Positions 43,423 to 52,659 of a stretch of 64,000 nucleotides of DNA are shown here, in pieces (the stretch's first letter is position 1; every line of letters starts with the position of its first letter). A program made the translations under genes and the position numbers. The DNA comes from Aurantibrevibacter litoralis (lineage in GTDB: Bacteria; Bacteroidota; Bacteroidia; Flavobacteriales; Flavobacteriaceae): positions 1-64,000 of the forward strand of contig NZ_JAYEEQ010000009.1 in the NCBI RefSeq assembly GCF_034651555.1. Reading direction: 5' to 3'. The notes under the pieces are model-generated. The model did not search any database, was not told where the DNA came from, and worked only from the letters and a program-made list of their open reading frames with translations.

Positions 43423-44274
43423 TTATTGTTGTGCTATAACCTGAACGGAATGTTTCGTTTCGTTTTTACCTATTCCATAGATAACACCTTTTAACGGAGC
43501 ACAATCATTATAATCTTTACCATGTGCTATTTTTAAATGATCGGATGACGCTAAAATACGATTGGTAGGGTCGAAACCTATCCACCCTACAAGAGGCACA
43601 TACGCTTCTACCCAAGCATGCATTTGAGAATCCCCGAAATAACCCAGCCCTTGATGTAGGTATCCCGATACATACCGTACAGGAATGCCATTTTGTCTGG
43701 AAATAGCCGAGAATAAATGAGCGTAATCTTGACAAACGCCCTGCCTTTTTAAAAAGAGTTCATGTAATTCGGTATCTACATGGGTTACTCCCGCTTTAAA
43801 ATGGATAAACTCTGAAACCCAAGTATTTAATTTTTGTAAATTGGTAAAGATCGATTGGGTATCATCAAAAAGAAATATCGTTTCGTTTTCGGGTGGAAGG
43901 GTTGTAAACTTGGTACGCTTCAAAAAGGGTTCAAAATCGATTTTAAAATCTAAACTATTGCGTATGGCATATTCTTTTTCAGGACTGTTGAAAGTATTGA
44001 AATCAAACGGATTTATATCGTTTTTTAAAACTTTGAATGTTGCCTTTAGCGCAAATTCAGTAAACTTATGTACACATCTTATTCGCAATGTTTGAAATCC
44101 ATACCCATTTACAGAAAACTGATGGTCAGCTCCTAAGGAATTCTCATAATACGACGAAATAAGCTCCTGATCGGCATTGTTCTCCGGTAAGATCAGAAAC
44201 TGCCAATCAGCCTTATGTACCCCATCTTGGTAATGGTTTGTAGTAGTGTAAGTTACCGTATATTCTAGAGGCAT
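43423..44274 (-). CDS. Transglutaminase-like protein of the ATP-grasp/alpha-E cluster
   Basis: Cysteine-protease-fold protein of about 283 residues. The N-terminal beta domain starts MPLEYTVTYTTTNHYQDGVHKADW; the transglutaminase core has the catalytic Cys in LFLKRQGVCQDYAHLFSAISRQNGIPVRYVSGYL, His in GDSQMHAWVEAYVP and Asp in WIGFDPTN. There is no signal peptide. It is the last of three genes that recur together in many bacteria, possibly trimming or ligating a peptide made by the ATP-grasp partner. An ATG at 44304 is less likely as start. Confidence 0.87.
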   Translation of the reverse strand: MPLEYTVTYTTTNHYQDGVHKADWQFLILPENNADQELISSYYENSLGADHQFSVNGYGFQTLRIRCVHKFTEFALKATFKVLKNDINPFDFNTFNSPEKEYAIRNSLDFKIDFEPFLKRTKFTTLPPENETIFLFDDTQSIFTNLQKLNTWVSEFIHFKAGVTHVDTELHELFLKRQGVCQDYAHLFSAISRQNGIPVRYVSGYLHQGLGYFGDSQMHAWVEAYVPLVGWIGFDPTNRILASSDHLKIAHGKDYNDCAPLKGVIYGIGKNETKHSVQVIAQQ

Positions 44275-44408
44275 CGATGTTATTTTTGGTACAAGTTTAA
44301 ACATTTTTGGATAAGGGTATAGCGCTAGTGTGCCCTATGAAAATTGGGTGAAATAGTTTAGAATTAACCGGCATAACGAATTAAAGCAGGAAAGGGTAAA
44401 AGTAAGGA

Positions 44409-45356
44409 TTAGTAATTAAAAAATTCTTTTTCCATTTTATTACCAATGAGCATTAAATTAGACAATATATTTTCGATAAAGCCTTGCACATTTTCTTCTA
44501 TTTCTTCCGCATATTTATGTTCACATTCGGCCTTTACCTTGCTTACTAAAAAAGAGGTCGAATTTTTAGAGGGGTTTTTGTGTTGATCTAAAACCCTGAT
44601 ATGCTTGTGCACCTGATTTAAACTATTCATTACCGATCTGGGACAATCAGGATTTAGAACTAAAAATTCTAGGGTTGAAATACTATTGGGTGTTTTTTTG
44701 TAAAAGCGACGCATCATATCATACGATTCGGCGCATTTAAGCAGGGTGATCCATTCAAAACTATTGGCAATTTGGTCTCCGTAACTACCTCTTGCTTTTA
44801 ACGCATCGTTATATTTCGCATTGATGATACGAATAATTTGAGTGGCACGCTCAATGTTCAATCCCATCATTATTATGGCATATACCTCATCATGTAAGAG
44901 GGTTCCTCTAATTTTACCTCTTAATATAGCGGTCATTTCGGTAACATTTACCGTAAAATCATACAACCCCCTTTTGGTAAATGTTTCTATATCGTAGTTT
45001 AATACAAAATGGTAAAATTTGTTTATGGATTCGTACAATTCTGTAGAGATGACATCGCGAGCACTATTGGCATTTTCTCGAACGTATTTTACATTGCTGA
45101 TTATTGAATAGGGCATTTGCGGGTTTAAACCGATATCATACAGGACTTTTTCCTCATTTAGAACCTGCGAATCATCATGCTCAGGTTCCCCAATCATAAA
45201 AAGCATTGACCTTAAAACAAATTGCCGGGACTGCGATACTTGGTTAGGGGCATCTAAGGACGAAAAATAATTTACGTTTAAATAACGGGCTATGTGTTCC
45301 GTACGTTCTATATACCGTCCCATCCAAAAAAGATTATTTGCTACTCGTGCTAACAT
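44409..45356 (-). CDS. Alpha-E domain protein
   Basis: All-helical protein of 315 residues of the alpha-E family (COG2307 type). It begins MLARVANNLFWMGRYIERTEHIARYLNV, the family N-terminus, and has GLNIERATQIIRIINAKY in the second half. No catalytic function is known; it is always linked to the circularly permuted ATP-grasp protein, whose gene ends nine bases upstream here. Confidence 0.9.
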   Translation of the reverse strand: MLARVANNLFWMGRYIERTEHIARYLNVNYFSSLDAPNQVSQSRQFVLRSMLFMIGEPEHDDSQVLNEEKVLYDIGLNPQMPYSIISNVKYVRENANSARDVISTELYESINKFYHFVLNYDIETFTKRGLYDFTVNVTEMTAILRGKIRGTLLHDEVYAIIMMGLNIERATQIIRIINAKYNDALKARGSYGDQIANSFEWITLLKCAESYDMMRRFYKKTPNSISTLEFLVLNPDCPRSVMNSLNQVHKHIRVLDQHKNPSKNSTSFLVSKVKAECEHKYAEEIEENVQGFIENILSNLMLIGNKMEKEFFNY

Positions 45357-45365
45357 AAGATCGAT

Positions 45366-46832
45366 TTATTTTTTTAAAACCCAGGTGTCTTTGGATCCGC
45401 CTCCTTGTGATGAATTTACTACTAAATTACCTCGTTGTAACGCAACACGCGTTAAACCGCCTTTTAAGACAAAATCCTTGTCTTTTCCCAGTAGGGTAAA
45501 CATCCTGAGGTCTACATGACGTTGCTCAAAAGATTCGGTCTCGTCTATGTACGTCGGATGCACGGAAAGAGACATTATAGGCTGCGCTATATATTTTCGT
45601 GGTTGTTGTATGATTTGTTTTTTTACGACTTCAATTTCAGAGGTGCTTAGTTTGTTTCCTATAGAAATGCCGTAACCACCAGATTCGTCTACCGGTTTTA
45701 TGACCAATTCGGCAATATGTTCCAATACATATTTAAGTTCGTCGGGCCTACTGCAATGATAGGTGTGCACATTGTTGAGAATAGGTTTTTCATCTAAATA
45801 ATATTTTATAATTTCTGGCATATACGTGTACACCGCCTTATCATCTGCAACACCGGTACCTGGGGCATTGGCCAAACATACGTTCCCTTTTTTGTACGCG
45901 GCAAAAAGTCCGGGAACACCACAGGCAGAGTCGGGTCTAAATTCTAAAGGATCTAGAAACGGATCATCAATTCGCCTGTAAATGACATCAACTTTCTCCG
46001 GTCCGCGGATGGTTTTCATATACACAAAATCATTTTCTACAAATAAATCCCGGCCTTCCACCAATTCTACGCCCATCGCCTTGGCCAAATAAGAATGTTC
46101 GTAATAGGCCGAGTTATAAATACCGGGGGTAATAACGACGCAGGTAGGCACATCTACGCCATGTGGTTTTACACTTTCTAAAATGTCTAATAAATTTTCG
46201 GCATAATTAGTTACCGTATGGGTATGGTAATGATTAAAAACACCAAAGAGGGCTCTTTTTAAAGCGGTACGGTTGCAAATGACATAGCTTACACCGGAAG
46301 GACAACGAATGTTGTCCTCTAAAACATAGTAACGACCATCCGCATGTTTAATAATATCAGTACCGGAAATATGATTATATATACCGCCTGGCGGATCTAA
46401 GCCAATCATTTGATCCAGATAATTGACCGAAGAACCTATTAAATCCATAGGGACGATCTTGTCTTTAATGATTTTTTTGTCGTGATAAATATCCCACAGA
46501 AAAAGATTTAGTGCCCGACTTCGTTGAATGGCTCCGGTTTCAATAATTTCCCATTCGTTCGGCGCAATGATCCTAGGGAAAAGATCAAAAGGAAATATTT
46601 TTTCTTTTGTTTCTTGTTCCCCATATACCTGAAAGGTTATGCCCTGATTAAAAAAGGAGGCTTTTGCTTTGTTGTTCAATTGCACATAGTCCTTTATAGA
46701 ATGATCCCCATAAAGATCAAAAAGTGTTTGATACACTTCTTTAGAAGCACCATTAGGATCAAAAACCTCATCAAAAAGAGATTCGTTTTTTTGGTAGGAA
46801 GAAAAAATTGATTTTTCGGAATTCGTATTCAT
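45366..46832 (-). CDS. Circularly permuted ATP-grasp protein, type 2
   Basis: The 488-residue protein is of the COG2308 family. Visible blocks are RIIAPNEWEIIETGAIQRSRALNLFLWDIYHDKKIIKDKIVPMDLI, IKHADGRYYVLEDNIRCPSGVSYVICNR (ATP-grasp metal/nucleotide region), VVITPGIYNSAYYEHSYLAKAMGVELVEGRDLF, DELKYVLEHIAELVIKPVDESGGYGISIG and LRMFTLLGKDKDFVLKGGLTRVAL. Family analysis predicts carboxylate-amine ligase activity, but substrates are unknown. First gene of the three-gene cluster. Confidence 0.9.
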   Translation of the reverse strand: MNTNSEKSIFSSYQKNESLFDEVFDPNGASKEVYQTLFDLYGDHSIKDYVQLNNKAKASFFNQGITFQVYGEQETKEKIFPFDLFPRIIAPNEWEIIETGAIQRSRALNLFLWDIYHDKKIIKDKIVPMDLIGSSVNYLDQMIGLDPPGGIYNHISGTDIIKHADGRYYVLEDNIRCPSGVSYVICNRTALKRALFGVFNHYHTHTVTNYAENLLDILESVKPHGVDVPTCVVITPGIYNSAYYEHSYLAKAMGVELVEGRDLFVENDFVYMKTIRGPEKVDVIYRRIDDPFLDPLEFRPDSACGVPGLFAAYKKGNVCLANAPGTGVADDKAVYTYMPEIIKYYLDEKPILNNVHTYHCSRPDELKYVLEHIAELVIKPVDESGGYGISIGNKLSTSEIEVVKKQIIQQPRKYIAQPIMSLSVHPTYIDETESFEQRHVDLRMFTLLGKDKDFVLKGGLTRVALQRGNLVVNSSQGGGSKDTWVLKK

Positions 46833-47113
46833 AACGTTTTATAATAAGAGTGAAATCGCATTTGTTTTTAGCGCTTCATAAAGTAGACCTGCTTCATAAC
46901 TGCCCAAAAACGCATTGAAGTTGAAACACTTGTTCAACTAATGATTCTTAAGGTACGCATTTTTAGGCAACAAAAGAAAATTTACACAGCAATCTGGGTC
47001 TTGTTTTGTAGCCTAGCTAATTATAAGCCTGTATTTTTATCATTTCCCTTATTTTGGTGCCAAAAATATATGGAGAAATTTTTTATACCTTTAAAATTCA
47101 AAAACCACTCACA
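46833..47113. other. Divergent spacer between the ATP-grasp cluster and the metalloprotease
   Basis: No gene seen. It carries an inverted repeat AGTTGAA/TTCAACT (46919-46925, 46933-46939) of unknown role. On the minus strand TACTTTAT near 46890 is only a partial -7 match, so promoters are not assigned. Confidence 0.35.
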
Positions 47114-49513
47114 ATGAAACATACCGTTACCTACCTCTTTTTTCTTTTGTTTTGTTTAGGAAAAGGATATTCCCAATTTTTTGAAAAGAGTTCAGGTTTT
47201 CAAAAATTTCAAGGCCTCTACACCTTTTATTATGACGAAAAAAAAGACAAGATTTATTTAGAAGTACCTCGTTTAGGCGAGGAGCTGCTTTATGTCTATT
47301 CCTTAAGCAGTGGTATTGGCAGTAATGATATTGGTCTGGATCGGGGTCAATTGGGCAATGAGCAAGTGGTCTATTTTCAAAAGGCAGGTACTAAATTGCT
47401 TTTGGTACAGCCCAATTTAATGTACAGAGCACATACCGAAAATGCCTTGGAGAAAAAATCGGTAACACAAGCCTTTGCCAAGTCAGTTCTTTTTGGCTTT
47501 CCTATAGAGGAAGAGAAAAACGGCACCTACATTATAGACCTTACCGATTTTTTGATGCAAGATGTTCATGGTGTCGCCAAACGATTAAAAGATAACGATC
47601 AGGGAAGTTATAGTTTAGATAAATACAAAAGTGCCCTAGCATTAGACCGAACAAAAGCGTTCCCTAAAAACATTGAGTTCGATGTAACCCTTACCTTTAG
47701 TGGAGAGGCCAAAGGAGCGCATATTAAATCGGTGACACCAAATCCCAATTTAGTTACCGTAGCGCAGCATCATTCATTTATAGCTTTACCCGATAGCAAT
47801 TTTGAGCAGCGTGTTTTTGACCCCAGAAGCGGTTCTTATCCTTTTTCGTACTATGATTATGCCACCCCGGTGCAAGAACCTATTCTAAAACGATTTATTA
47901 CAAGACATCGTCTAAAAAAGAAAGATCCGGAAGCTGCATTGAGTGAAGCGGTAGCGCCTATAGTGTATTATTTAGATAACGGAACTCCGGAGCCTGTGCG
48001 TTCTGCATTAATAGAGGGTGGAAAATGGTGGAATGAGGCCTTCGAAGCCATCGGTTACAAAGACGCCTTTCAGATAAAAATACTTCCGGACGATGCAGAT
48101 CCTTTAGATGTGCGCTACAATGTAATTCAGTGGGTACACCGTTCTACTAGAGGTTGGAGCTATGGAAGCAGCATCACCGATCCGCGTACAGGAGAAATTT
48201 TGAAAGGTCACGTGAGTCTCGGAAGTCTTCGTATTCGTCAAGATTTTCTTATTGCACAGGCGTTAATGAATAAACCCTTTGCCAAAAATGATGACAATTA
48301 CAGCCCCATGCTAGAGCTTGCTTTAGCCCGAATTCGCCAACTTTCTGCTCATGAAATTGGGCATACTCTAGGATTCTCACATAATTTCGCGGCCAGTACC
48401 AATAATAGGGCTTCGGTAATGGATTATCCACATCCTATGGTTACCCTAAAAAACGGCCACATCGATTTTTCTAAAGCATATAGCACAGGCATAGGGGCAT
48501 GGGACAAAGTAACGGTAGCATATTCCTATTCCGAATTTAAAAAAGACAGGAACGAAAGAGAAGCTCTAAATAAGTTGTTAGTGGAGGCACAAGAGGCAGG
48601 GCTACGGTACATTTCCGATCGGGATGCACGCCCGCAAGGTGGTGCGCACGCTTTGGCTCATTTATGGGACAACGGTGCAGATGCCATATCTAACTTAGAC
48701 GAAATGCTTCAATTACGTACCGTGGCCATTCGCAATTTTTCGATGGATAATATTCGCCAAAATGAACCATATTCCGTTTTAGAGGATGTTTTTGTTCCTT
48801 TATATTTTTTTCACAGATACCAAACTGAAGCTGTTGCCAAAGTTATTGGAGGGCTAGATTATAATTATGCTGTTAAAGGTGATGGCCAAATGACGGTTAC
48901 AGGAATTGCGAAAACAACCCAAGTAAACGCCTTACAAACCATCTTGAAAACACTAGATGCCGAAACTTTAGCTATTCCGGAAGATAAACTTTTTCTCTTT
49001 CCGCCCAGAGCAATCGGCTATGATCGCAGTAGAGAGTCTTTTAAAGGAAAGACCGGGGTTGCTTTTGATGCCCTTTCTGCTCCAGAGACGGCGGCAGACA
49101 TGACACTTGCCCTACTATTGCATCCGGAGCGGGCCTCCCGACTGGTACAACAAAAAAGTCTAGATACCAAACAACTTGGCTTGGACGAGGTTTTAGATGA
49201 GCTCCTTCAACATACGATTGAAAAAAATCATAAGAATCCTTACCACAGCGAAGTACAGCAAAACATTAATTTTCGGGTCTTGTTTCATATCATGAATTTG
49301 GTAGCTTCGGATAAGGTACATCCGCAAGTGAATGCCATTGCCAATGAAAAATTAAAAAATTCAAAAAGCCTGCTATTCGCTCGGAAAACGGGCATAGCAC
49401 AAGAGATGATTCGCAGAATAGATAATTTTTACAATCACCCGGAACTGTTCAAGGTGGTTCCCGCACCCATAATTCCAGACGGTTCGCCTATTGGAATGGA
49501 TTGTTTCGATTAA
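47114..49513 (+). CDS. Secreted zinc-dependent metalloprotease (DUF5117/DUF4953 type)
   Basis: The 799-residue protein has a signal peptide (MKHTVTYLFFLLFCLGKGYSQ). The N-terminal part (EKSSGFQKFQGLYTFYYDEKKDKIYLEVP) is the DUF5117-like region; the catalytic part has HEIGHTLGFSHN, with the zinc motif HExxH at H413 to H417 and the third ligand expected in the SHN segment. It is a flavobacterial extracytoplasmic protease whose substrate is unknown. An upstream in-frame codon at 47054 is rejected because it would precede the signal peptide. ltaE starts ten bases after the stop. Confidence 0.88.
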   Translation: MKHTVTYLFFLLFCLGKGYSQFFEKSSGFQKFQGLYTFYYDEKKDKIYLEVPRLGEELLYVYSLSSGIGSNDIGLDRGQLGNEQVVYFQKAGTKLLLVQPNLMYRAHTENALEKKSVTQAFAKSVLFGFPIEEEKNGTYIIDLTDFLMQDVHGVAKRLKDNDQGSYSLDKYKSALALDRTKAFPKNIEFDVTLTFSGEAKGAHIKSVTPNPNLVTVAQHHSFIALPDSNFEQRVFDPRSGSYPFSYYDYATPVQEPILKRFITRHRLKKKDPEAALSEAVAPIVYYLDNGTPEPVRSALIEGGKWWNEAFEAIGYKDAFQIKILPDDADPLDVRYNVIQWVHRSTRGWSYGSSITDPRTGEILKGHVSLGSLRIRQDFLIAQALMNKPFAKNDDNYSPMLELALARIRQLSAHEIGHTLGFSHNFAASTNNRASVMDYPHPMVTLKNGHIDFSKAYSTGIGAWDKVTVAYSYSEFKKDRNEREALNKLLVEAQEAGLRYISDRDARPQGGAHALAHLWDNGADAISNLDEMLQLRTVAIRNFSMDNIRQNEPYSVLEDVFVPLYFFHRYQTEAVAKVIGGLDYNYAVKGDGQMTVTGIAKTTQVNALQTILKTLDAETLAIPEDKLFLFPPRAIGYDRSRESFKGKTGVAFDALSAPETAADMTLALLLHPERASRLVQQKSLDTKQLGLDEVLDELLQHTIEKNHKNPYHSEVQQNINFRVLFHIMNLVASDKVHPQVNAIANEKLKNSKSLLFARKTGIAQEMIRRIDNFYNHPELFKVVPAPIIPDGSPIGMDCFD

Positions 49514-49522
49514 TTTAGGGCG

Positions 49523-50545
49523 ATGGAAATAAATCTGATTAGCGATACGGTAACCAAGCCTACCAAAGATATGCTTCGCGCAATGATGAGGGCAGAAGTG
49601 GGAGATGATGTCTTTAAGAATGATCCGTCGGTAAATGCATTAGAAACCAAATTGGCGGCATTTTTCGGGATGGATGCAGCCCTATTTTTTCCAAGTGGCA
49701 CCATGGCCAACCAAACTGCTATAAAGTTACATACCCAACCCGGCGAACAACTCATTTGTGATACGTATGCACATGTGTACAATTATGAAGGTGGAGGCGT
49801 TAGCTTTAATAGTGGAGTATCGTGCAAATTGGTTGTTGGGCATCGCGGTATGATGACGGCCGAACAGGTGCAAGCCGCAATTAATCCACCTGATTTTTAT
49901 CACAGTCCTTTAACCTCTTTAGTTTGCATCGAAAATACAACGAACAAGGGTGGTGGTGCGTGCTGGGATGTGGCAGAGTTAACGCGAATTAAAAAGGTTT
50001 GCGCAACCAACGGATTGTCATTTCATTTAGATGGCGCCCGCTTGTGGAATGCCTTGGTTGCCACACGAGAATCGCCCAAAACCTTCGGAGCACTATTCGA
50101 TACCATAAGTGTATGCCTCAGCAAGGGGTTAGGCTGTCCTGTAGGTTCTGTTCTTTTAGGAAATTCCGAGATGATGAAAAACGCTCTACGAGTACGTAAG
50201 GTATTGGGCGGAGGTATGCGGCAAGCAGGATATTTGGCCGCTGCAGGAATCTATGCACTGGAGCATCACGTAGATCGCTTAATCGAAGACCATGAACGAG
50301 CCGCAGAAATTGGTGCCACACTCCAAACACTTCACTATGTAAAAAAGGTTGAACCTATAGAAACAAATATCATTATTTTCGAAATTGATGAAAAGGTATT
50401 TACGGAAGCCTTGTTTCTTCAGAAATTAAAGGAACACCAGATTCAAATCATTGGAATGGGACAAGGGAAATGGCGCATGGTAACGCATTTAGATTACACA
50501 GACGATAAGCACAAAACCCTTCTTGCCATTCTAAAGCAACTGTAA
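49523..50545 (+). CDS. ltaE: Low-specificity L-threonine aldolase
   Basis: PLP enzyme cleaving L-threonine or allo-threonine to glycine and acetaldehyde. The 340-residue protein starts INLISDTVTKPTKDMLRAMMRAEVGDDVF, the family signature. HLDGARLWNALVA has the PLP-contacting Asp and Arg, and SVCLSKGLGCPVGSVL has the Schiff-base Lys. It lies nine bases behind the metalloprotease gene and may be co-transcribed. Confidence 0.93.
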   Translation: MEINLISDTVTKPTKDMLRAMMRAEVGDDVFKNDPSVNALETKLAAFFGMDAALFFPSGTMANQTAIKLHTQPGEQLICDTYAHVYNYEGGGVSFNSGVSCKLVVGHRGMMTAEQVQAAINPPDFYHSPLTSLVCIENTTNKGGGACWDVAELTRIKKVCATNGLSFHLDGARLWNALVATRESPKTFGALFDTISVCLSKGLGCPVGSVLLGNSEMMKNALRVRKVLGGGMRQAGYLAAAGIYALEHHVDRLIEDHERAAEIGATLQTLHYVKKVEPIETNIIIFEIDEKVFTEALFLQKLKEHQIQIIGMGQGKWRMVTHLDYTDDKHKTLLAILKQL

Positions 50546-50566
50546 CCTAAACCCTATGGCAATATA

Positions 50567-50866
50567 CTAACCGAGAGCTGATTTAAAATTTTTAATTCCA
50601 TTTTCTAAACCAGGCTCAGAATCGTATAAATTACCATGACCCACAATGTGCCCGAGATTATTTTTAAGTGTGAAAAAAAATTGGCCATGATGATCTGTGT
50701 GTCGATCTACATAAAAACTATCCTCAAAAGAAGTATTCAATTTTTCAATGAGTTCATTCACTTCTTCTTCGGAGCGGTACGTGGTGCTAGAAAATAAGAT
50801 GCCGCCCGTTTTAGTCCTTATACTAAAACCGTAATTACCATGTCCTTCCTTACGTAGTACAACCAT
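50567..50866 (-). CDS. YegP/DUF1508 family protein
   Basis: The 99-residue protein contains two repeats of the DUF1508 unit: YGFSIRTKTGGILFSSTTYRSEEEVNELIEKL and FFFTLKNNLGHIVGHGNLYDSEPGLENGIKNF. The family is small and cytoplasmic with no established reaction. It is convergent with ltaE and 42 bases upstream of the left target duplication of the IS element. Confidence 0.85.
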   Translation of the reverse strand: MVVLRKEGHGNYGFSIRTKTGGILFSSTTYRSEEEVNELIEKLNTSFEDSFYVDRHTDHHGQFFFTLKNNLGHIVGHGNLYDSEPGLENGIKNFKSALG

Positions 50867-50907
50867 AAAACACCTTTAAGAGTTCTTCTAAGTACCGTAT
50901 TATACTA

Positions 50908-50920
50908 TGATCTAAAATTA
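50908..50920 (+). repeat. Left target-site duplication of the IS element
   Basis: TGATCTAAAATTA directly abuts the left end and recurs as TAATCTAAAATTA at 52228-52240: 12 of 13 bases identical, same orientation. Confidence 0.75.
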
Positions 50921-52227
50921 CTAGTGATGCGTTAACTTTTTAAAATTTTGTTCAATCCCTTTATACACGGGAAATTAAAAGCGTTCTTTGATTTTTTGAT
51001 TTGATTTGGCCGATATCTTGGCGGTTTGTTAAACTGACCGTCATGAATTCTGGAAAATATGTTTTTGCCCAACTCCTTGAGTATATAAGCAGGTACGAGT
51101 TCGAGAAATGTGTAAAAAGGCACAACGGAGATTACAGGGCCCGGGATTTCAACTGTTGGAACCAGTTCATCCAGTTGTTCTTCGGACAGCTGACTTCCAG
51201 GAATTCCCTAAGGGACATCGCGACCTGCCTCAGGGCCCACAGGAACAAACTCTACCACCTCGGCTTTAGTGGACATGTCAACCAATCGTCGCTGTCGCGT
51301 GCCAACGAGCGACGGGACTGGAGGATATTCGCGGAATTCGGACAGTACCTTGTGGACCTGGTCCGGCCAATGTATGCCCATAGTCAGGTCCCCAATGTCA
51401 AACTGGACAACGAGGTCTTCGCATTGGATTCCACCACGATTTTCCTTAGCCTTGCGCTGTTCCGATGGGCGCCCGGGAAATATTCAAGGGGAGCCGTTAA
51501 GGTCCATGCGCTGTTGGATCTGAGGGGGAACATCCCGTCCTTTATACTGGTGAGCGATGGAAAGTACCACGATAGCAACGTTCTCGACCTATTAGTGCCC
51601 GTACCCGGTGCGGTCTATCTCATGGACAAGGCCTACGTCGACTTCGAGGCGCTTTACCGAATGGATACGGCCGGGGCCTTTTTCGTCTCAAGGGCGAAGT
51701 CCAACATGGACTACAGCGTTGTGGAACAGAACTACAACATCGATCCGGCATCAGGTCTGAGAACGGACAGGACCGTGGCCCTTAACGGGCATAGGTCGAA
51801 AAAGCTCTACCCCGGACCCCTTAGGCTCGTGGAATACCATGACCAGGAAAGCGATGTCGATCTCCTTTTCCTGACCAACAACATGGAAGTGTCCGCTCTC
51901 GAGGTCGCCAAACTGTACCGCAACAGATGGCAGACAGAGACCTTCTTCAAATGGATCAAGCAGAACCTGGCCATAAAGAAACTTTGGGGGCACTCGGAAA
52001 ATGCCGTCAACATCCATATCTGGGTAGCGATCTGCACTTATTTGGTAGTGGCACACGTAAAACATTCCTTAAAAAGCGAGCTGTCCATTTATGAGATAAT
52101 CCAAATATTAGGTATCTCCGCCATAGACAAGACTCCTTTGCAGGAGTTGCTCACCGAGCCGAAATCAAATCAAAATGTCAATGAACAGATGAATTTATTT
52201 AGCGATTAAATTTTAACGCATCAGTAC
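50921..52227 (+). mobile_element. Complete IS4-family insertion sequence (about 1.3 kb)
   Basis: The ends carry TGATGCGTTAA (50925-50935) and its complement TTAACGCATCA (52213-52223), with weaker matches outside (CTAG against GTAC on the complementary strand). The flanking 13-bp direct repeats fit the long target duplications of IS4-family elements. Near-terminal inverted repeats (TTTTGATTTGATTTGGC, 50994-51010; GCCGAAATCAAATCAAAA, 52158-52175) lie inside both ends. The coding part is clearly richer in G+C than the neighbours. One intact transposase gene is present. Confidence 0.85.
51043..52209 (+). CDS. IS4-family DDE transposase
   Basis: The 388-residue protein has an N-terminal DUF4372-like DNA-binding region (KYVFAQLLEYISRYEFEKCVKRHNGDYRARDFNCWNQF) and a DDE catalytic core. 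Catalytic residues read D129 (FALDSTTI), D195 (YLMDKAYVD) and E299, within Y292-x2-R295-x3-E299-x6-K306, the YREK signature of IS4 elements. No frameshift or stop interrupts it, so the element may be active. The frame stays open from 51001, but ATG at 51043 starts the usual N-terminus. Confidence 0.92.
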   Translation: MNSGKYVFAQLLEYISRYEFEKCVKRHNGDYRARDFNCWNQFIQLFFGQLTSRNSLRDIATCLRAHRNKLYHLGFSGHVNQSSLSRANERRDWRIFAEFGQYLVDLVRPMYAHSQVPNVKLDNEVFALDSTTIFLSLALFRWAPGKYSRGAVKVHALLDLRGNIPSFILVSDGKYHDSNVLDLLVPVPGAVYLMDKAYVDFEALYRMDTAGAFFVSRAKSNMDYSVVEQNYNIDPASGLRTDRTVALNGHRSKKLYPGPLRLVEYHDQESDVDLLFLTNNMEVSALEVAKLYRNRWQTETFFKWIKQNLAIKKLWGHSENAVNIHIWVAICTYLVVAHVKHSLKSELSIYEIIQILGISAIDKTPLQELLTEPKSNQNVNEQMNLFSD

Positions 52228-52240
52228 TAATCTAAAATTA
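52228..52240 (+). repeat. Right target-site duplication of the IS element
   Basis: TAATCTAAAATTA, copy of the left repeat with one substitution; it directly follows the right end of the element. Confidence 0.75.
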
Positions 52241-52273
52241 ATAAACCAAAGAAGATGTACTTAAATTGCGATT

Positions 52274-52600
52274 CTATTTGAAAAAAGTGTCCAAACCCGG
52301 AATTTGGGGCATACCTTCCTTTGCTATGGCACCAAGTTCTGCCTCATTACGTTTTCTTGCCTTGGCTAGTGCCTTGTTCAATACTAGGTTCAAGGATGCT
52401 TCTAAGGCCACTTTATCTGTAAGCAGGCTATCGGCAATATGAATTTGCGTTATAACACTATTTGCGGTAAGCCTTACCTTAAGAAGACCGTTGGCATCTT
52501 GTTCCTCAATACAGACATGGTCTAAGCTATCTTTTGTTTTCTGAATTTTTGCTTGGGTCTCTTTTATTTTACCCATCATTCCCATTAAATCGCCTAACAT
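52274..52600 (-). CDS. YbaB/EbfC nucleoid-associated protein
   Basis: Small DNA-binding protein of 108 residues. The family pattern is clear: LGDLMGMMGKIKETQAKIQKTKDSLDHVCIEEQDANGLLKVRLTANSVITQIHIADSLLTDKVALEASLNLVLNKALAKARKRNE. Unusually for the gene, no dnaX or recR is adjacent. It is divergent from the S9 peptidase gene, 59 bases apart, and the IS element ends 33 bases downstream of its stop. Confidence 0.9.
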   Translation of the reverse strand: MLGDLMGMMGKIKETQAKIQKTKDSLDHVCIEEQDANGLLKVRLTANSVITQIHIADSLLTDKVALEASLNLVLNKALAKARKRNEAELGAIAKEGMPQIPGLDTFFK

Positions 52601-52659
52601 ATGTTTCTTTTTTTTTCTTGTTTAAAAATACTAATTTGCCGAATACTAACGAAGTAATT

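Noticed and set aside
46919..46939. AGTTGAA/TTCAACT inverted repeat in the ATP-grasp/metalloprotease spacer as an operator
   Set aside because: Arms of seven bases in AT-rich DNA with no second site or promoter overlap; too weak to claim regulation.
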